A stretch of 64,000 bases of DNA from Paludibacteraceae bacterium (GTDB lineage: Bacteria > Bacteroidota > Bacteroidia > Bacteroidales > Paludibacteraceae), in assembly GCA_024401645.1 (NCBI GenBank), contig JAKSKR010000006.1, forward strand, positions 42,196 to 106,195. The letters are read 5' to 3'. This document shows, piece by piece, positions 8,369-17,121 of this stretch (the stretch's first letter is position 1; each line of letters starts with the position of its first letter). The notes below the pieces were generated by a model. The model made no database searches. It was not told the DNA's origin and saw only the letters and a list, made by a program, of their open reading frames with translations. A program made the position numbers and the translations under genes.

Positions 8369-9640
8369 ATGAAACTCTTATTGCTTGGCTCTGGTGGCCG
8401 CGAACACGCAATGGCTTGGAAGATTGCACAAAGTGCAAAGGTTGAAAAACTTTACATTGCCCCAGGTAATGGTGGTACCGGTAATGTTGGCGAAAACGTC
8501 AACATTAAGGTAAACGACTTTAAGGCTATTGGCGAATTCGTGAAAAAGAACGGCGTCACTATGGTGGTTGTTGGTCCAGAAGTTCCACTTGTAGAAGGTA
8601 TTTCAGACTACTTCAAGGCTGATGCATCGTTGAAAGACGTAGTGGTTATTGGCCCAAGCAAGCAGGGCGCACAGTTGGAAGGTAGCAAAGATTTTGCTAA
8701 AGCATTCATGATGCGTCATAACATCCCAACTGCCCGTTACCAGAGTTTCACTGGTGAGACTTACAACGAGGCCTGCAAGTTCTTGGAATCGTTGGAAGCT
8801 CCTTACGTTTTAAAGGCCGATGGTTTGGCTGCTGGTAAGGGCGTGCTCATCATTCCTGACTTGGAAACTGCAAAGAAGGAATTGAAGGGAATGTTCGACG
8901 GTATGTTCGGTAGCGCAAGTGCAACCGTTGTCATCGAAGAATTCCTTTCTGGTATTGAATGTTCTGTATTCGTTTTGACCGACGGCGATAGCTACAAGAT
9001 TTTGCCAGTTGCAAAAGACTACAAGCGCATTGGTGAAGGCGACAAGGGCCTTAACACTGGCGGTATGGGTTCAGTTTCTCCTGTTCCTTTTGCCGACGAT
9101 GTCTTTATGAAGAAGGTTGAAGAACGCATCGTTATTCCTACAATCAATGGTTTGAAGGCTGAAAAGATCGATTACAAGGGTTTCATCTTCTTGGGTCTTA
9201 TCAACGTGAAGAACGAACCTATGGTGATTGAATACAATGTGCGAATGGGCGACCCTGAAACCGAAGCAGTTATGCTTCGCATTAAGAGCGATCTCGTAGA
9301 TTTGCTCGAAGGTGTTGCAAATCACGATCTTAATAAACGTACCCTCGAAATTGACCCTCGTACGGCTGTAACCGTTATGTTGGTGTCTGGAGGATACCCA
9401 GAAGACTACGAAAAGGGCAAGGTAATGACCGGTCTCGATAAGGTTGAAGGTAGCATCTTGTTCCATGCAGGTACTGCCATCAACGACAAGGGCGAGTTGG
9501 TAACTAGCGGTGGTCGTGTCATCTCAATTTCAAGCTACGGCAACAGCAAGGCTGAAGCTTTGGCACAGTCGTTCAAGAATGCACAGGTCGTCGACTACGA
9601 TAAGAAGTATTTCCGTCGCGACATCGGTTTCGATCTATAA
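8369..9640 (+). CDS. purD: Phosphoribosylamine-glycine ligase PurD
   Basis: PurD (GAR synthetase) joins glycine to phosphoribosylamine with ATP in purine synthesis. The 423-residue product has the N-terminal [12 protein letters not shown] motif, the ATP-grasp segment [14 protein letters not shown], and the metal-binding [14 protein letters not shown] stretch, in the usual order and length. Two membrane-protein genes follow on the same strand after 24 bases and may be cotranscribed. Confidence 0.96.
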   Translation: MKLLLLGSGGREHAMAWKIAQSAKVEKLYIAPGNGGTGNVGENVNIKVNDFKAIGEFVKKNGVTMVVVGPEVPLVEGISDYFKADASLKDVVVIGPSKQGAQLEGSKDFAKAFMMRHNIPTARYQSFTGETYNEACKFLESLEAPYVLKADGLAAGKGVLIIPDLETAKKELKGMFDGMFGSASATVVIEEFLSGIECSVFVLTDGDSYKILPVAKDYKRIGEGDKGLNTGGMGSVSPVPFADDVFMKKVEERIVIPTINGLKAEKIDYKGFIFLGLINVKNEPMVIEYNVRMGDPETEAVMLRIKSDLVDLLEGVANHDLNKRTLEIDPRTAVTVMLVSGGYPEDYEKGKVMTGLDKVEGSILFHAGTAINDKGELVTSGGRVISISSYGNSKAEALAQSFKNAQVVDYDKKYFRRDIGFDL

Positions 9641-9664
9641 TCTTCCAAAAAACAGTAAAGTGTA

Positions 9665-10657
9665 ATGACACGTACGCAGTGGCAAGACTACATTAGGCCA
9701 GCGGCTATAAGCAACATACTTTGCGTGCTCGTAGGGTTTGTGTTGTGGATGGACTTTGCCCATTGGGGTGTAGAAGTGCCCGTGGAGTCGGGGTCGTATG
9801 CCTTTAATTATGTGGCCGAATGGTTGGTCGACAAACCCTTATTTAGCCGTCTCATCGACTTGGTTTTGGTGTTGTCTATGGCCTTCCTCATCTTGCGCTT
9901 GAATGAAATACATTCTTTCATAAGGGTGCGAACCATCTTGCCGTCGGCGTTGTGCATCTTGTTCAGTGGGTTGCTTTTGCAGCCCCATCACCTAACATCG
10001 GGTGCTATTGTCACTTTGTTGCTCTTTGCCAGCATTTCGGCGGCATTGACACTTACTAACGAGAATTCGCAGGTTCATACGTTCAATATCGGATTGTTGT
10101 TGGGTATAGCAGGTTTGGTCTATCCAATTAGCTTGTCCTATTTGGTGGTATTCTTCTATTTCTACTATAACTTCAACATCCTTAACCTACGCACGTTCCT
10201 TTCCACACTAACGGGGGCGTTCTTGCCTTTGTGCTATGGCAGCATAGCCATGCTGGCAACCGGTCACGCCAACATTTTCCGTAACTACCTCAATCCAACC
10301 ACGCATTTGCAGATTTGGATTCACGAGTTCGAGGAAATGCAGTTGGCCTATATGGTAGTGTCGGGCGTTGTTCTTGTGGGTTGCATGGTCTACATCTGGT
10401 TCAATTACCAGAAGGAGGCTCTTAAACCTAGGCGAATGTTCTCGTTCTTTGTGCAGCTTTTGTTGTTCACATTGTTGTTGATGCTCATTTCCCGTTCTGG
10501 CTTCGGCAATCTGCTCTATATGTTCATCATCTTGTCAAGCATTATTATCGGCAGGGTGTATAGTACCACGGTAACCGAGAGTAAGATAAGTTTGTGGAGT
10601 TTCCGCTTTTTGGCGGTGGCTTCGGTTGCTTACACCATTTATGTATTAACCGTATAG
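9665..10657 (+). CDS. Polytopic inner-membrane protein of unknown function
   Basis: This 330-residue protein is almost entirely hydrophobic, with roughly eight to ten predicted membrane helices and short charged loops. It resembles the Bacteroidota-restricted membrane family DUF6427, but I assign that only from the general pattern. It starts 24 bases after purD and ends 6 bases before the next gene, so the three genes probably form one transcript. No catalytic motif is visible. Confidence 0.7.
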   Translation: MTRTQWQDYIRPAAISNILCVLVGFVLWMDFAHWGVEVPVESGSYAFNYVAEWLVDKPLFSRLIDLVLVLSMAFLILRLNEIHSFIRVRTILPSALCILFSGLLLQPHHLTSGAIVTLLLFASISAALTLTNENSQVHTFNIGLLLGIAGLVYPISLSYLVVFFYFYYNFNILNLRTFLSTLTGAFLPLCYGSIAMLATGHANIFRNYLNPTTHLQIWIHEFEEMQLAYMVVSGVVLVGCMVYIWFNYQKEALKPRRMFSFFVQLLLFTLLLMLISRSGFGNLLYMFIILSSIIIGRVYSTTVTESKISLWSFRFLAVASVAYTIYVLTV

Positions 10658-10663
10658 TTTGCG

Positions 10664-11179
10664 ATGGATTTGCTCGATTTTCCAGCCCTAATAGCTAACG
10701 TCAACGCTATCTACGAACAGATATCGGTGGTATTGGAGTCGTGGGGATACATTGGCTTGTTTCTGGCTACCTTCCTAGCCGCAACCATTGTTCCTTTTCC
10801 TAGCGAGTTGGTCTTCATTTTTTGTGTCAGTACCGATGGCTTAAATCCATTGCTCTGCATCATAATTGCCACCATTGGCAACACCTTGGGTGCCCTAACG
10901 CTCTATTGGATGGGAACCTTGGGTAAGTTGCGTTGGTTATGTACTTATGGGCGCATACCGCCACACAAGGTAAAACGTTTCTGTAATAAGGCGCAAAAGT
11001 GGGGGCCTCCTTTGGCGCTTATCTCATTCTTGCCAGCCATAGGTCAGGTCATCGTCATATCGCTAGGTTTACTTCATTGCGATTTGAAGAAAACAACCAT
11101 GTTCATTATTCTTGGCAAGGGTACACGTTACGTTATAACGGCGCTGATAACACTAGGTGTTATTTCTTGGTGGAGTTAA
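10664..11179 (+). CDS. YqaA/DedA-like (VTT domain) membrane protein
   Basis: The 171-residue protein looks like a small member of the SNARE-associated/VTT family (YqaA branch). It has an N-terminal amphipathic segment, WGYIGLFLATFLAATIVPFPSELVF with the conserved re-entrant-loop glycine and proline pattern, then TIGNTLGALTLYWMG and FLPAIGQVIVISLGLL. Members are linked to lipid scrambling and membrane homeostasis. It is the last gene of the purD transcript, with a compact terminator 17 bases downstream. Confidence 0.75.
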   Translation: MDLLDFPALIANVNAIYEQISVVLESWGYIGLFLATFLAATIVPFPSELVFIFCVSTDGLNPLLCIIIATIGNTLGALTLYWMGTLGKLRWLCTYGRIPPHKVKRFCNKAQKWGPPLALISFLPAIGQVIVISLGLLHCDLKKTTMFIILGKGTRYVITALITLGVISWWS

Positions 11180-11196
11180 GAATTAGGGAGCTGGGC

Positions 11197-11217
11197 AAGG
11201 AGCCTGGCTCCTTTTTT
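11197..11217 (+). terminator. Intrinsic terminator after the VTT-domain gene
   Basis: AAGGAG pairs with CTCCTT around a five-base loop, followed by a T run. Confidence 0.65.
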
Positions 11218-11283
11218 AGTCCTTTGGGACAAAACAGCTGTATTTGATCGTTTTAATCAGCAACGATTTTCTGTTGTTTTCGC

Positions 11284-11291
11284 TATATTTG
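11284..11291 (+). promoter_or_regulatory. Putative -7 element of pncA-pncB
   Basis: TATATTTG matches TAnnTTTG and lies 52 bases upstream of the pncA ATG, behind the preceding terminator. The -33 element is not clear. Confidence 0.35.
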
Positions 11292-11343
11292 TAATAAGAT
11301 ATTTTGGTTGCATAATAAGAACTTGAATTAAATAATAAGACTT

Positions 11344-11889
11344 ATGAAAAAACTCTTATTGATAGTTGACCCACAGATAGACTTCATTAGCGGTAGCCTT
11401 CCGGTTGAAGGTGCCGACGAGGCTATGCAAAAGTTGGGCGAGTACATTAAGGCGCACAATGGCGAATACTTGTTTAAGGTGGTAACAACCGACTGGCACC
11501 CTTACCACCATTGCTCGTTTAAGGCACAAGGCGGTCCTTGGCCTATGCACTGTGTGCAGAATACTGTTGGCGCTGCTATTACACCTCATTTGATTGACCC
11601 ACTTAACCAGACCGATGGTGAACTGTGCGTGTTAAGAAAGGGCGACAATGCCGAAAGTGAAGAATATTCCATCTTCAAGAATGCCTATTCAAAAATTCTG
11701 CTAACCCAGTTGATTAAGGAGATGGATCAGGTTGATGTTTGTGGTATTGCCGGCGACATCTGCGTTCTTAATACTTTAAAAGATGGCATTGCACAGTTTG
11801 GTAAGGAAAAGTTCAACGTACTTACCGATTTCTGTCCTTCGCTCGATAAAGGCGAGGCATTAAGCAAGTTTATTAAAGAAAATCTATAA
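11344..11889 (+). CDS. pncA: Nicotinamidase
   Basis: Nicotinamidase hydrolyses nicotinamide to nicotinate in NAD salvage. The 181-residue isochorismatase-fold protein has the catalytic Asp9 in VDPQIDF, the metal-binding DWHPYHHCSF segment, and the nucleophile Cys140 in AGDICVLNT. The next gene, 14 bases downstream, encodes the enzyme that uses its product, so the pair forms a pathway operon. Confidence 0.93.
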   Translation: MKKLLLIVDPQIDFISGSLPVEGADEAMQKLGEYIKAHNGEYLFKVVTTDWHPYHHCSFKAQGGPWPMHCVQNTVGAAITPHLIDPLNQTDGELCVLRKGDNAESEEYSIFKNAYSKILLTQLIKEMDQVDVCGIAGDICVLNTLKDGIAQFGKEKFNVLTDFCPSLDKGEALSKFIKENL

Positions 11890-11903
11890 AAAGATACACA
11901 CCT

Positions 11904-13109
11904 ATGAAGCAAATAATTAAACACTTTACCGACGACGACCTTTACAAGTTGAGTATGTGCTGCGCGGTAATTGACAATTACCCACGTGCACAGGTAAAAT
12001 ATGAGTTCGTTGATCGTAACAATACTGTATATCCGGCAGGTTTTGCCGATGACGTGATGGAACAGGTAAAAATGTTGGAAGACGTGACCATTACCGATGA
12101 AGAAATTGAATTCATGAAGCGTAAGTGTTACTACATTCCTCATTTCTTCTATACATACCTAAAGGGTTTCCGTTACAACAGCAAATGGGTTAAGTGTAGC
12201 CAAGATGCCGAAGGTCACCTTCACATCAGTTTCGAAGGTAATTGGTGTGACACCATTCTTTTGGAGGTGAAGGTTTTGGCCATCATTTCAGAGTTGTTCT
12301 ACATCCGTACGGGTCAAGACAAGCAGCTCGACTACGAGGCTTACTATAAGAAGACTTACGACAAGGCTGCTAAATTGTTGGGTGCGGGCTGCATCTTCAG
12401 CGACTTCGGTACACGTCGTCGTGCTTCGTTCGAGGCAGAAGACACCGTTGTTCGTGCGTTGAAAGACTGCGCTAACAGTCAGCAGTGGCCTGGCCGTTTG
12501 GTTGGTACAAGTAACGTGTATCTTGCCATGAAGTACGACTTGACTCCTGTAGGCACCATGGCTCACGAATTTGTTTGTGCCATTGCAGCTATGTATGGCC
12601 CACAAATGGCTAACTATTTGGCAATGTCGGCTTGGCGCAACACCTTTAAGGGTGCGCTTGGTACATTCCTTTACGATAGCTTTGGTTGGGACAACTTCAC
12701 ACTAAACTTCTCGGAAGACTTTGCAAACCTCTTCAAGGGCTTGCGTGTTGATAGTGGCGACAACAAGGAACAGATGCACCTTATTGTTGACAAGTACAAG
12801 TCGCTAGGTATTGACCCTTCAACCAAGCAGGTTATTTTCAGTAATGCGCTCAACACCGACCGTGCTGTTGAACTTAACGCTTATGCAAAGCAGTTTGTTC
12901 AGCCTTCGTTCGGTATTGGCACACACTTCACTAACGACTTCGATGGTATTAAGCCAATGAACATCGTTATTAAGCTTTTGGCTGCCAAGATTACCGAAAA
13001 CTGGCCATTCTACAACGAGACTTGTAAGTTGAGTGAAGACAAGGGTAAGCACACCGGTAAGCCTGAAGTTATTAAGCGCTTTATGGAGGCTTTGCACTTC
13101 GTGGAATAA
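11904..13109 (+). CDS. pncB: Nicotinate phosphoribosyltransferase
   Basis: PncB converts nicotinate and PRPP to nicotinate mononucleotide. The 401-residue product shows the family start (HFTDDDLYKLSM), FGTRRRASFEAED, and the autophosphorylated histidine at His221 in GTMAHEF. It is cotranscribed with pncA and completes the nicotinamide salvage step. A bidirectional hairpin follows. Confidence 0.96.
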   Translation: MKQIIKHFTDDDLYKLSMCCAVIDNYPRAQVKYEFVDRNNTVYPAGFADDVMEQVKMLEDVTITDEEIEFMKRKCYYIPHFFYTYLKGFRYNSKWVKCSQDAEGHLHISFEGNWCDTILLEVKVLAIISELFYIRTGQDKQLDYEAYYKKTYDKAAKLLGAGCIFSDFGTRRRASFEAEDTVVRALKDCANSQQWPGRLVGTSNVYLAMKYDLTPVGTMAHEFVCAIAAMYGPQMANYLAMSAWRNTFKGALGTFLYDSFGWDNFTLNFSEDFANLFKGLRVDSGDNKEQMHLIVDKYKSLGIDPSTKQVIFSNALNTDRAVELNAYAKQFVQPSFGIGTHFTNDFDGIKPMNIVIKLLAAKITENWPFYNETCKLSEDKGKHTGKPEVIKRFMEALHFVE

Positions 13110-13135
13110 GCCTACAAGCATAATAGACAAATAAA

Positions 13136-13174
13136 AAACAACGGTTGGTACTAGGTAAGTGCCAACCGTTGTTG
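13136..13174. terminator. Bidirectional terminator between pncB and the patatin gene
   Basis: CAACGGTTGG pairs with CCAACCGTTG, with A-rich sequence on the left and T-rich on the right. It serves two convergent genes. Confidence 0.75.
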
Positions 13175-13209
13175 CTATTTGTACTAATTAGCGTGTTTCA
13201 GTCCATTGT

Positions 13210-15327
13210 TTAGAAGGTATATCCAAAGCTAGCCCAAATGCCCACCTTTTCGGTTCGGTTGCTCCAGTTGAAGTTTAATTCTGCCGGGCCAATAGGGGTT
13301 TTGTATCCATACCCCAGGGCTGCACCGTAAAGGTCGTCTTTTACTAAAAAGCTTTTTACCTTATTGCTGTTGCAGCCAAAGTTACCCGTACCGTAGAGGT
13401 AATGGTTTTCGCCTAGTCGGCCACGAAGTGTTAGCCCAACAGTAGCAAACTTGTTACCGACAGACTCGAAGTAGTTGACGCCGGCAAAAGGCAGTTGTTG
13501 TGGCAAGTAGCGGCCAACGCCGTTAGTTCCACCAATTACGTTCTGGTCGCCCATGCGCAACATATCTTCGGTGTTTACGAAACGGCCCCATACGGCAGGC
13601 ACCAGCGTAAGGCGTTCGGCAAGCGGTACGTTATGCTCGTATGACAGTTCGAAAACCGATAAGCCGCTGTTGTCGCGGTAATGCGACCAGTCGTCGGTAA
13701 GGTATGTGCAACGTGCGGTCCAGTTAAATCCTCGGTGTGGGAAGACGTGTGAGTCGCGATTGTCGTAACGCATCGATGCGTAATAGTTGATGTTGGTTTC
13801 AGAGTCGTAGCCCGAAGCTTCGGCTAATTCTGTGGCTGCCAGCTTATAGGTAACAGAAGACATTAAATGGTCGAAGTTACGTTTTGCATAGTCGGCTGCA
13901 ACGGTCACCTTCATAAAGTTCCAGGTGCGGTAGAAAGACAGGCGTGCAAACTGTTCGTGAAAGTCCCAATCGAGTGCGCGTTTACCGTTTGAGTAGAATT
14001 TGGTCTCATTATAGCTGAACTTGTAGGTCCCTTCAAGGGTCCAATGCCTCATAGGGTTGAACGATGCGTTCAGTTTACCGTGGCTGCGGCGGCCTAGGCG
14101 TAGTTGGGCACCAATGGCAGGCCTAAATTTCGTGTTGAATTTATAGACTCCACCTACCAAGACGGCTGCCAGTTCCTCGTTATCGAGACGTAGGTTGGCG
14201 CCTAATGTGCATCCGTGGTCCGAGTTTATAATTACGTCTTCAGCTTCTCTTGGAACGGGAACACCGGCCATTGGCGTAATGGTTGAGTCTGCAGGTAAGT
14301 TCAGCTTTTCGCGTAAGGCAATCAAGTCGTTTCTGTGTTTCCCTGCCGCCTCATCGCCACGTTTCAGCAGTGTTTCTATTGCTGCTGCCGAGAAGCTTGC
14401 TGCCGTGTAGCCGGCAGTGTTCACATTTATGTGCAGGTCTGTCAGCTTCAAGTTGTCTTTCACCTTGTTGTCTGTAATGTTTCCCATCATTTGTGAGATG
14501 ACGTCGAGAGGTGAAACAATGTCTTCTGCCGTGTTGGCCTCTTCTTCCTCGCTGTCGAGGGTTACGCCTATAATCACGTCGGCGCCCATTTCCCTTGCAA
14601 TGTCGGCAGGGTAGTTGTTAAGCATGCCACCATCTACCAACACCTTGTCGTTGTAGTGGATGGGGCTGAACACGCAAGGAATAGACATGCTGGAACGTAT
14701 GCAGGTAGCAAGTTGCCCTTTGTACAAATTCACTTCCTTACCGGTAACAATGTCTACTGCCACACAGGCAAACGGAATTTTCAGTTTGGCGAAGTCGACG
14801 GTGTCGGGGCAAGCTGGGGTTAGGGCCTTAAACAGGTTCAGCACAGCCTCGCCGCTAAGCACGCCACCTTTCAGGTGTTGTTTGGCGTTTCTGAATGCCG
14901 GAATGGTTACCATATATTGTTCCTCATTCTCGCGGGTGATGAAGTCCTTTCGGCTACGGTCTGGCTCGTTAAACAGCAGGTTCATCCAGTCTTGGTTCCT
15001 TAAAAGGCTGTCGAGCTGGTTGGTCGAGTAGCCATAGGCATACATGCCGCCAACAATGGCACCCATACTGGTGCCCACAATGTAGTCAATGGGTATACCT
15101 GCCGCTTCAATTGCTTTCAAAACACTTACGTGTGCTGCTCCCTTGGCACCACCGCCACTCAATACCACACCAACCTTTAAACGCTTGTTAGGCGCATTAA
15201 TGGGTTCTGAAGAAATAGGTGTTGGGGTGTTAACGGTATCTGTAATTTGAGCTTTTGTTGGTATAGATATGGCAGATAGCAACAAACATACTAGCGATGT
15301 CGCAAATTTCTTGGGTAATAGGTTCAT
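13210..15327 (-). CDS. Patatin-like phospholipase with C-terminal Omp85 barrel (type Vd-like)
   Basis: The 705-residue protein has a signal peptide, then a patatin domain: oxyanion loop SGGGAKGAAH, nucleophile Ser88 in GTSMG, and Asp232 of the dyad in VDGGMLNNYP. A POTRA-like linker and a beta-barrel follow, ending in the aromatic IWASFGYTF typical of outer-membrane barrels. This order matches PlpD and FplA, the type Vd autotransporters, where the lipase is placed at the outer membrane and hydrolyses phospholipid acyl esters. The gene stands alone between terminators. Whether the lipase faces outward or the periplasm cannot be told from sequence. Confidence 0.88.
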   Translation of the reverse strand: MNLLPKKFATSLVCLLLSAISIPTKAQITDTVNTPTPISSEPINAPNKRLKVGVVLSGGGAKGAAHVSVLKAIEAAGIPIDYIVGTSMGAIVGGMYAYGYSTNQLDSLLRNQDWMNLLFNEPDRSRKDFITRENEEQYMVTIPAFRNAKQHLKGGVLSGEAVLNLFKALTPACPDTVDFAKLKIPFACVAVDIVTGKEVNLYKGQLATCIRSSMSIPCVFSPIHYNDKVLVDGGMLNNYPADIAREMGADVIIGVTLDSEEEEANTAEDIVSPLDVISQMMGNITDNKVKDNLKLTDLHINVNTAGYTAASFSAAAIETLLKRGDEAAGKHRNDLIALREKLNLPADSTITPMAGVPVPREAEDVIINSDHGCTLGANLRLDNEELAAVLVGGVYKFNTKFRPAIGAQLRLGRRSHGKLNASFNPMRHWTLEGTYKFSYNETKFYSNGKRALDWDFHEQFARLSFYRTWNFMKVTVAADYAKRNFDHLMSSVTYKLAATELAEASGYDSETNINYYASMRYDNRDSHVFPHRGFNWTARCTYLTDDWSHYRDNSGLSVFELSYEHNVPLAERLTLVPAVWGRFVNTEDMLRMGDQNVIGGTNGVGRYLPQQLPFAGVNYFESVGNKFATVGLTLRGRLGENHYLYGTGNFGCNSNKVKSFLVKDDLYGAALGYGYKTPIGPAELNFNWSNRTEKVGIWASFGYTF

Positions 15328-15405
15328 AAGATTTAATTAACTATTCATAATGCAAAATTAACGCAAATAACTATAGATGCCCACCATAAGTTCTCTGTAA
15401 TTGCA

Positions 15406-15447
15406 CAAAAAAAGAACGGCAACCCAATTCAGTAGGGTTGCCGTTCT
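15406..15447 (-). terminator. Intrinsic terminator after the beta-helix lipoprotein gene
   Basis: AGAACGGCAACCC pairs perfectly with GGGTTGCCGTTCT (13 bases). On the minus strand a U run follows. Confidence 0.85.
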
Positions 15448-15464
15448 ATTTATGTTAGTAAGGT

Positions 15465-16766
15465 TTAATCTTCCGAAGGAACATTAATTGATTCCAAATC
15501 GTCGAAGAAGAATCCACTATTATCAGCAGCAGACATGTTAAGATAGCCATCGAGATCTACAAATACATTTTTACCGCAGTTTTCGAAAGTGACGTTGGTT
15601 GCAGGCATTTTAAGACCTTCAACTTCTTTGTTTTCACCATTCCAAACAACAGACAAAGCGTAGTTGAGAATATTGGTGAACTTAACATTTTCAAGGGAGA
15701 TAACTTTGGTACCATTTGAGTACAAAGTGTGGATGTACAATGCTGAATTATCTTCACCATCCTTGTCGCCTGCGTTCTTAAATTCGCAGTTCTTAATGAA
15801 GTTGCCACCCTGGTTCTGTTTCTCGCTTTCAAACATAATGCCACGCCAGTAACCTGCTTCATTTTCAATACCAGTTAGAACGACCGGCTTTTCAGCGGTA
15901 CCATTTATTTGAATTGATCCAGTTCCAGGAACCCAGATACCAATACCGTTACCAAACTTTAAAGTAACGCTGTCGTTAACAGCCAAAATACCATTGTCGT
16001 CGACAGTAACATCTGAATTAATGTAATAATCGTAACCGAGATTATTGAATGTAACGGTATTCTGGATGCTATTAGCATAGCCAAGGAATTCAATAACATC
16101 GTCACCATTGTTTTTGAAGACGTTGTTAGCGGCAATGTTCTTCAAGTTATAGAAACTCTGGAGTGCCATAGGGGTCTTTGCTACATTTACGATGGTGTCG
16201 TTTTCGAATGCAGTAAAGGCATTATCGGTAAAAACAGAAGAAACACCATTGCCAAGAGAGCCATCAATAACACAGTTCTTAACAGAAACCGATCCGTCGT
16301 AAGAAATGTGAAGAACACCCCACTCTGCATTGCTGCCGCCATTTTTCAAGGTAACAAACGACATCTTGTTTTCGGTGCGGTTTGATTGATAATTGATGGA
16401 ACCCCATGAACCTCTTGAATTAACAGGGCCTTGGAATACGATGCGCTTCTCGAGGGTTCCTTCCATATTAATGGCTGCATTATCTTCGCATGTAAGCGTA
16501 CCTCTTTTATCAGTAAATTGAATGGTAACACCAGGTTCAATAGTCAGCTTCGCATTGTTTTGAACAAACAAATCACCATCAATGTAATAGTCAACATCAA
16601 GGCCTAGGTCTTTCAAAACAGAGTCTTTGGTAATGTAACCGGTAAGGTGGTTGTTAAATTGGCTTGATGGTGCAGGATCGTCATCGTCATCATCTGAACA
16701 TGCAGACAAACCACAACCAAGTAATGCAGCTCCAAATAGAGCAAGGTACTTCCAGTCTTTTTTCAT
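15465..16766 (-). CDS. Surface lipoprotein with predicted right-handed beta-helix
   Basis: The 433-residue protein begins with a lipoprotein signal peptide ending LSAC. The cysteine is followed by SDDDDDD, the acidic lipoprotein export signal that directs Bacteroidetes lipoproteins to the cell surface. The rest is rich in Asn, Val, Gly and Phe, with repeating segments (NNAKLTIEPGVTIQF, ENVKFTNILNYALSV, FKNNGDDVIEF) typical of a right-handed parallel beta-helix. This suggests glycan binding or lyase-like architecture, but no catalytic motif is evident. It sits beside a pectate lyase. An intrinsic-terminator hairpin lies only about 40 bases upstream of the start codon. Confidence 0.75.
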   Translation of the reverse strand: MKKDWKYLALFGAALLGCGLSACSDDDDDDPAPSSQFNNHLTGYITKDSVLKDLGLDVDYYIDGDLFVQNNAKLTIEPGVTIQFTDKRGTLTCEDNAAINMEGTLEKRIVFQGPVNSRGSWGSINYQSNRTENKMSFVTLKNGGSNAEWGVLHISYDGSVSVKNCVIDGSLGNGVSSVFTDNAFTAFENDTIVNVAKTPMALQSFYNLKNIAANNVFKNNGDDVIEFLGYANSIQNTVTFNNLGYDYYINSDVTVDDNGILAVNDSVTLKFGNGIGIWVPGTGSIQINGTAEKPVVLTGIENEAGYWRGIMFESEKQNQGGNFIKNCEFKNAGDKDGEDNSALYIHTLYSNGTKVISLENVKFTNILNYALSVVWNGENKEVEGLKMPATNVTFENCGKNVFVDLDGYLNMSAADNSGFFFDDLESINVPSED

Positions 16767-16806
16767 TTTCTTTGAGTTTTTATTTATTATGAGTTTTATT
16801 AGATGC

Positions 16807-16848
16807 AAAAAAAACGGTCTACAACGATGTGTTTATCGTTGTAGACCG
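16807..16848 (-). terminator. Terminator hairpin in the leader of the beta-helix lipoprotein
   Basis: CGGTCTACAACGAT and ATCGTTGTAGACCG form a perfect 14-base stem with a six-base loop (16815-16848). On the minus strand eight U residues follow (16807-16814). It ends 40 bases before the lipoprotein start, leaving little room for a separate promoter, so it may act as an attenuator. It lies in the 355-base gap between the lipoprotein and the pectate lyase gene; the only other feature there is the hairpin at 17056-17092. Confidence 0.75.
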
Positions 16849-17055
16849 AGTATGGTAGTAAGAAGAGAGGTAAAAATTACCCCCCAATTATTGCCGAAAT
16901 AACTATTAATCAATAGCTTGATTTTCATGGTTTAATTCTAAGTCTCTCTCTTTCTAAATATTTCTCAAATATAGTCATTTTTTATCATATACAACAAAAT
17001 ATGGTGTCTAAATGAAAAGTCTTCATCGAAACTCAGAAACAGGGGTGTAAACAAC

Positions 17056-17092
17056 GAAACCGGCAACTACCCGAAGGCAGTTAGCCGGTTTC
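17056..17092 (-). terminator. Hairpin downstream of the pectate lyase gene
   Basis: GAAACCGGC pairs with GCCGGTTTC around a 19-base loop. It begins 30 bases after the pectate lyase stop codon. The U tract on the minus strand is weak. Confidence 0.5.
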
Positions 17093-17121
17093 CACACTAA
17101 CCTAAATACATAATTTATTTC

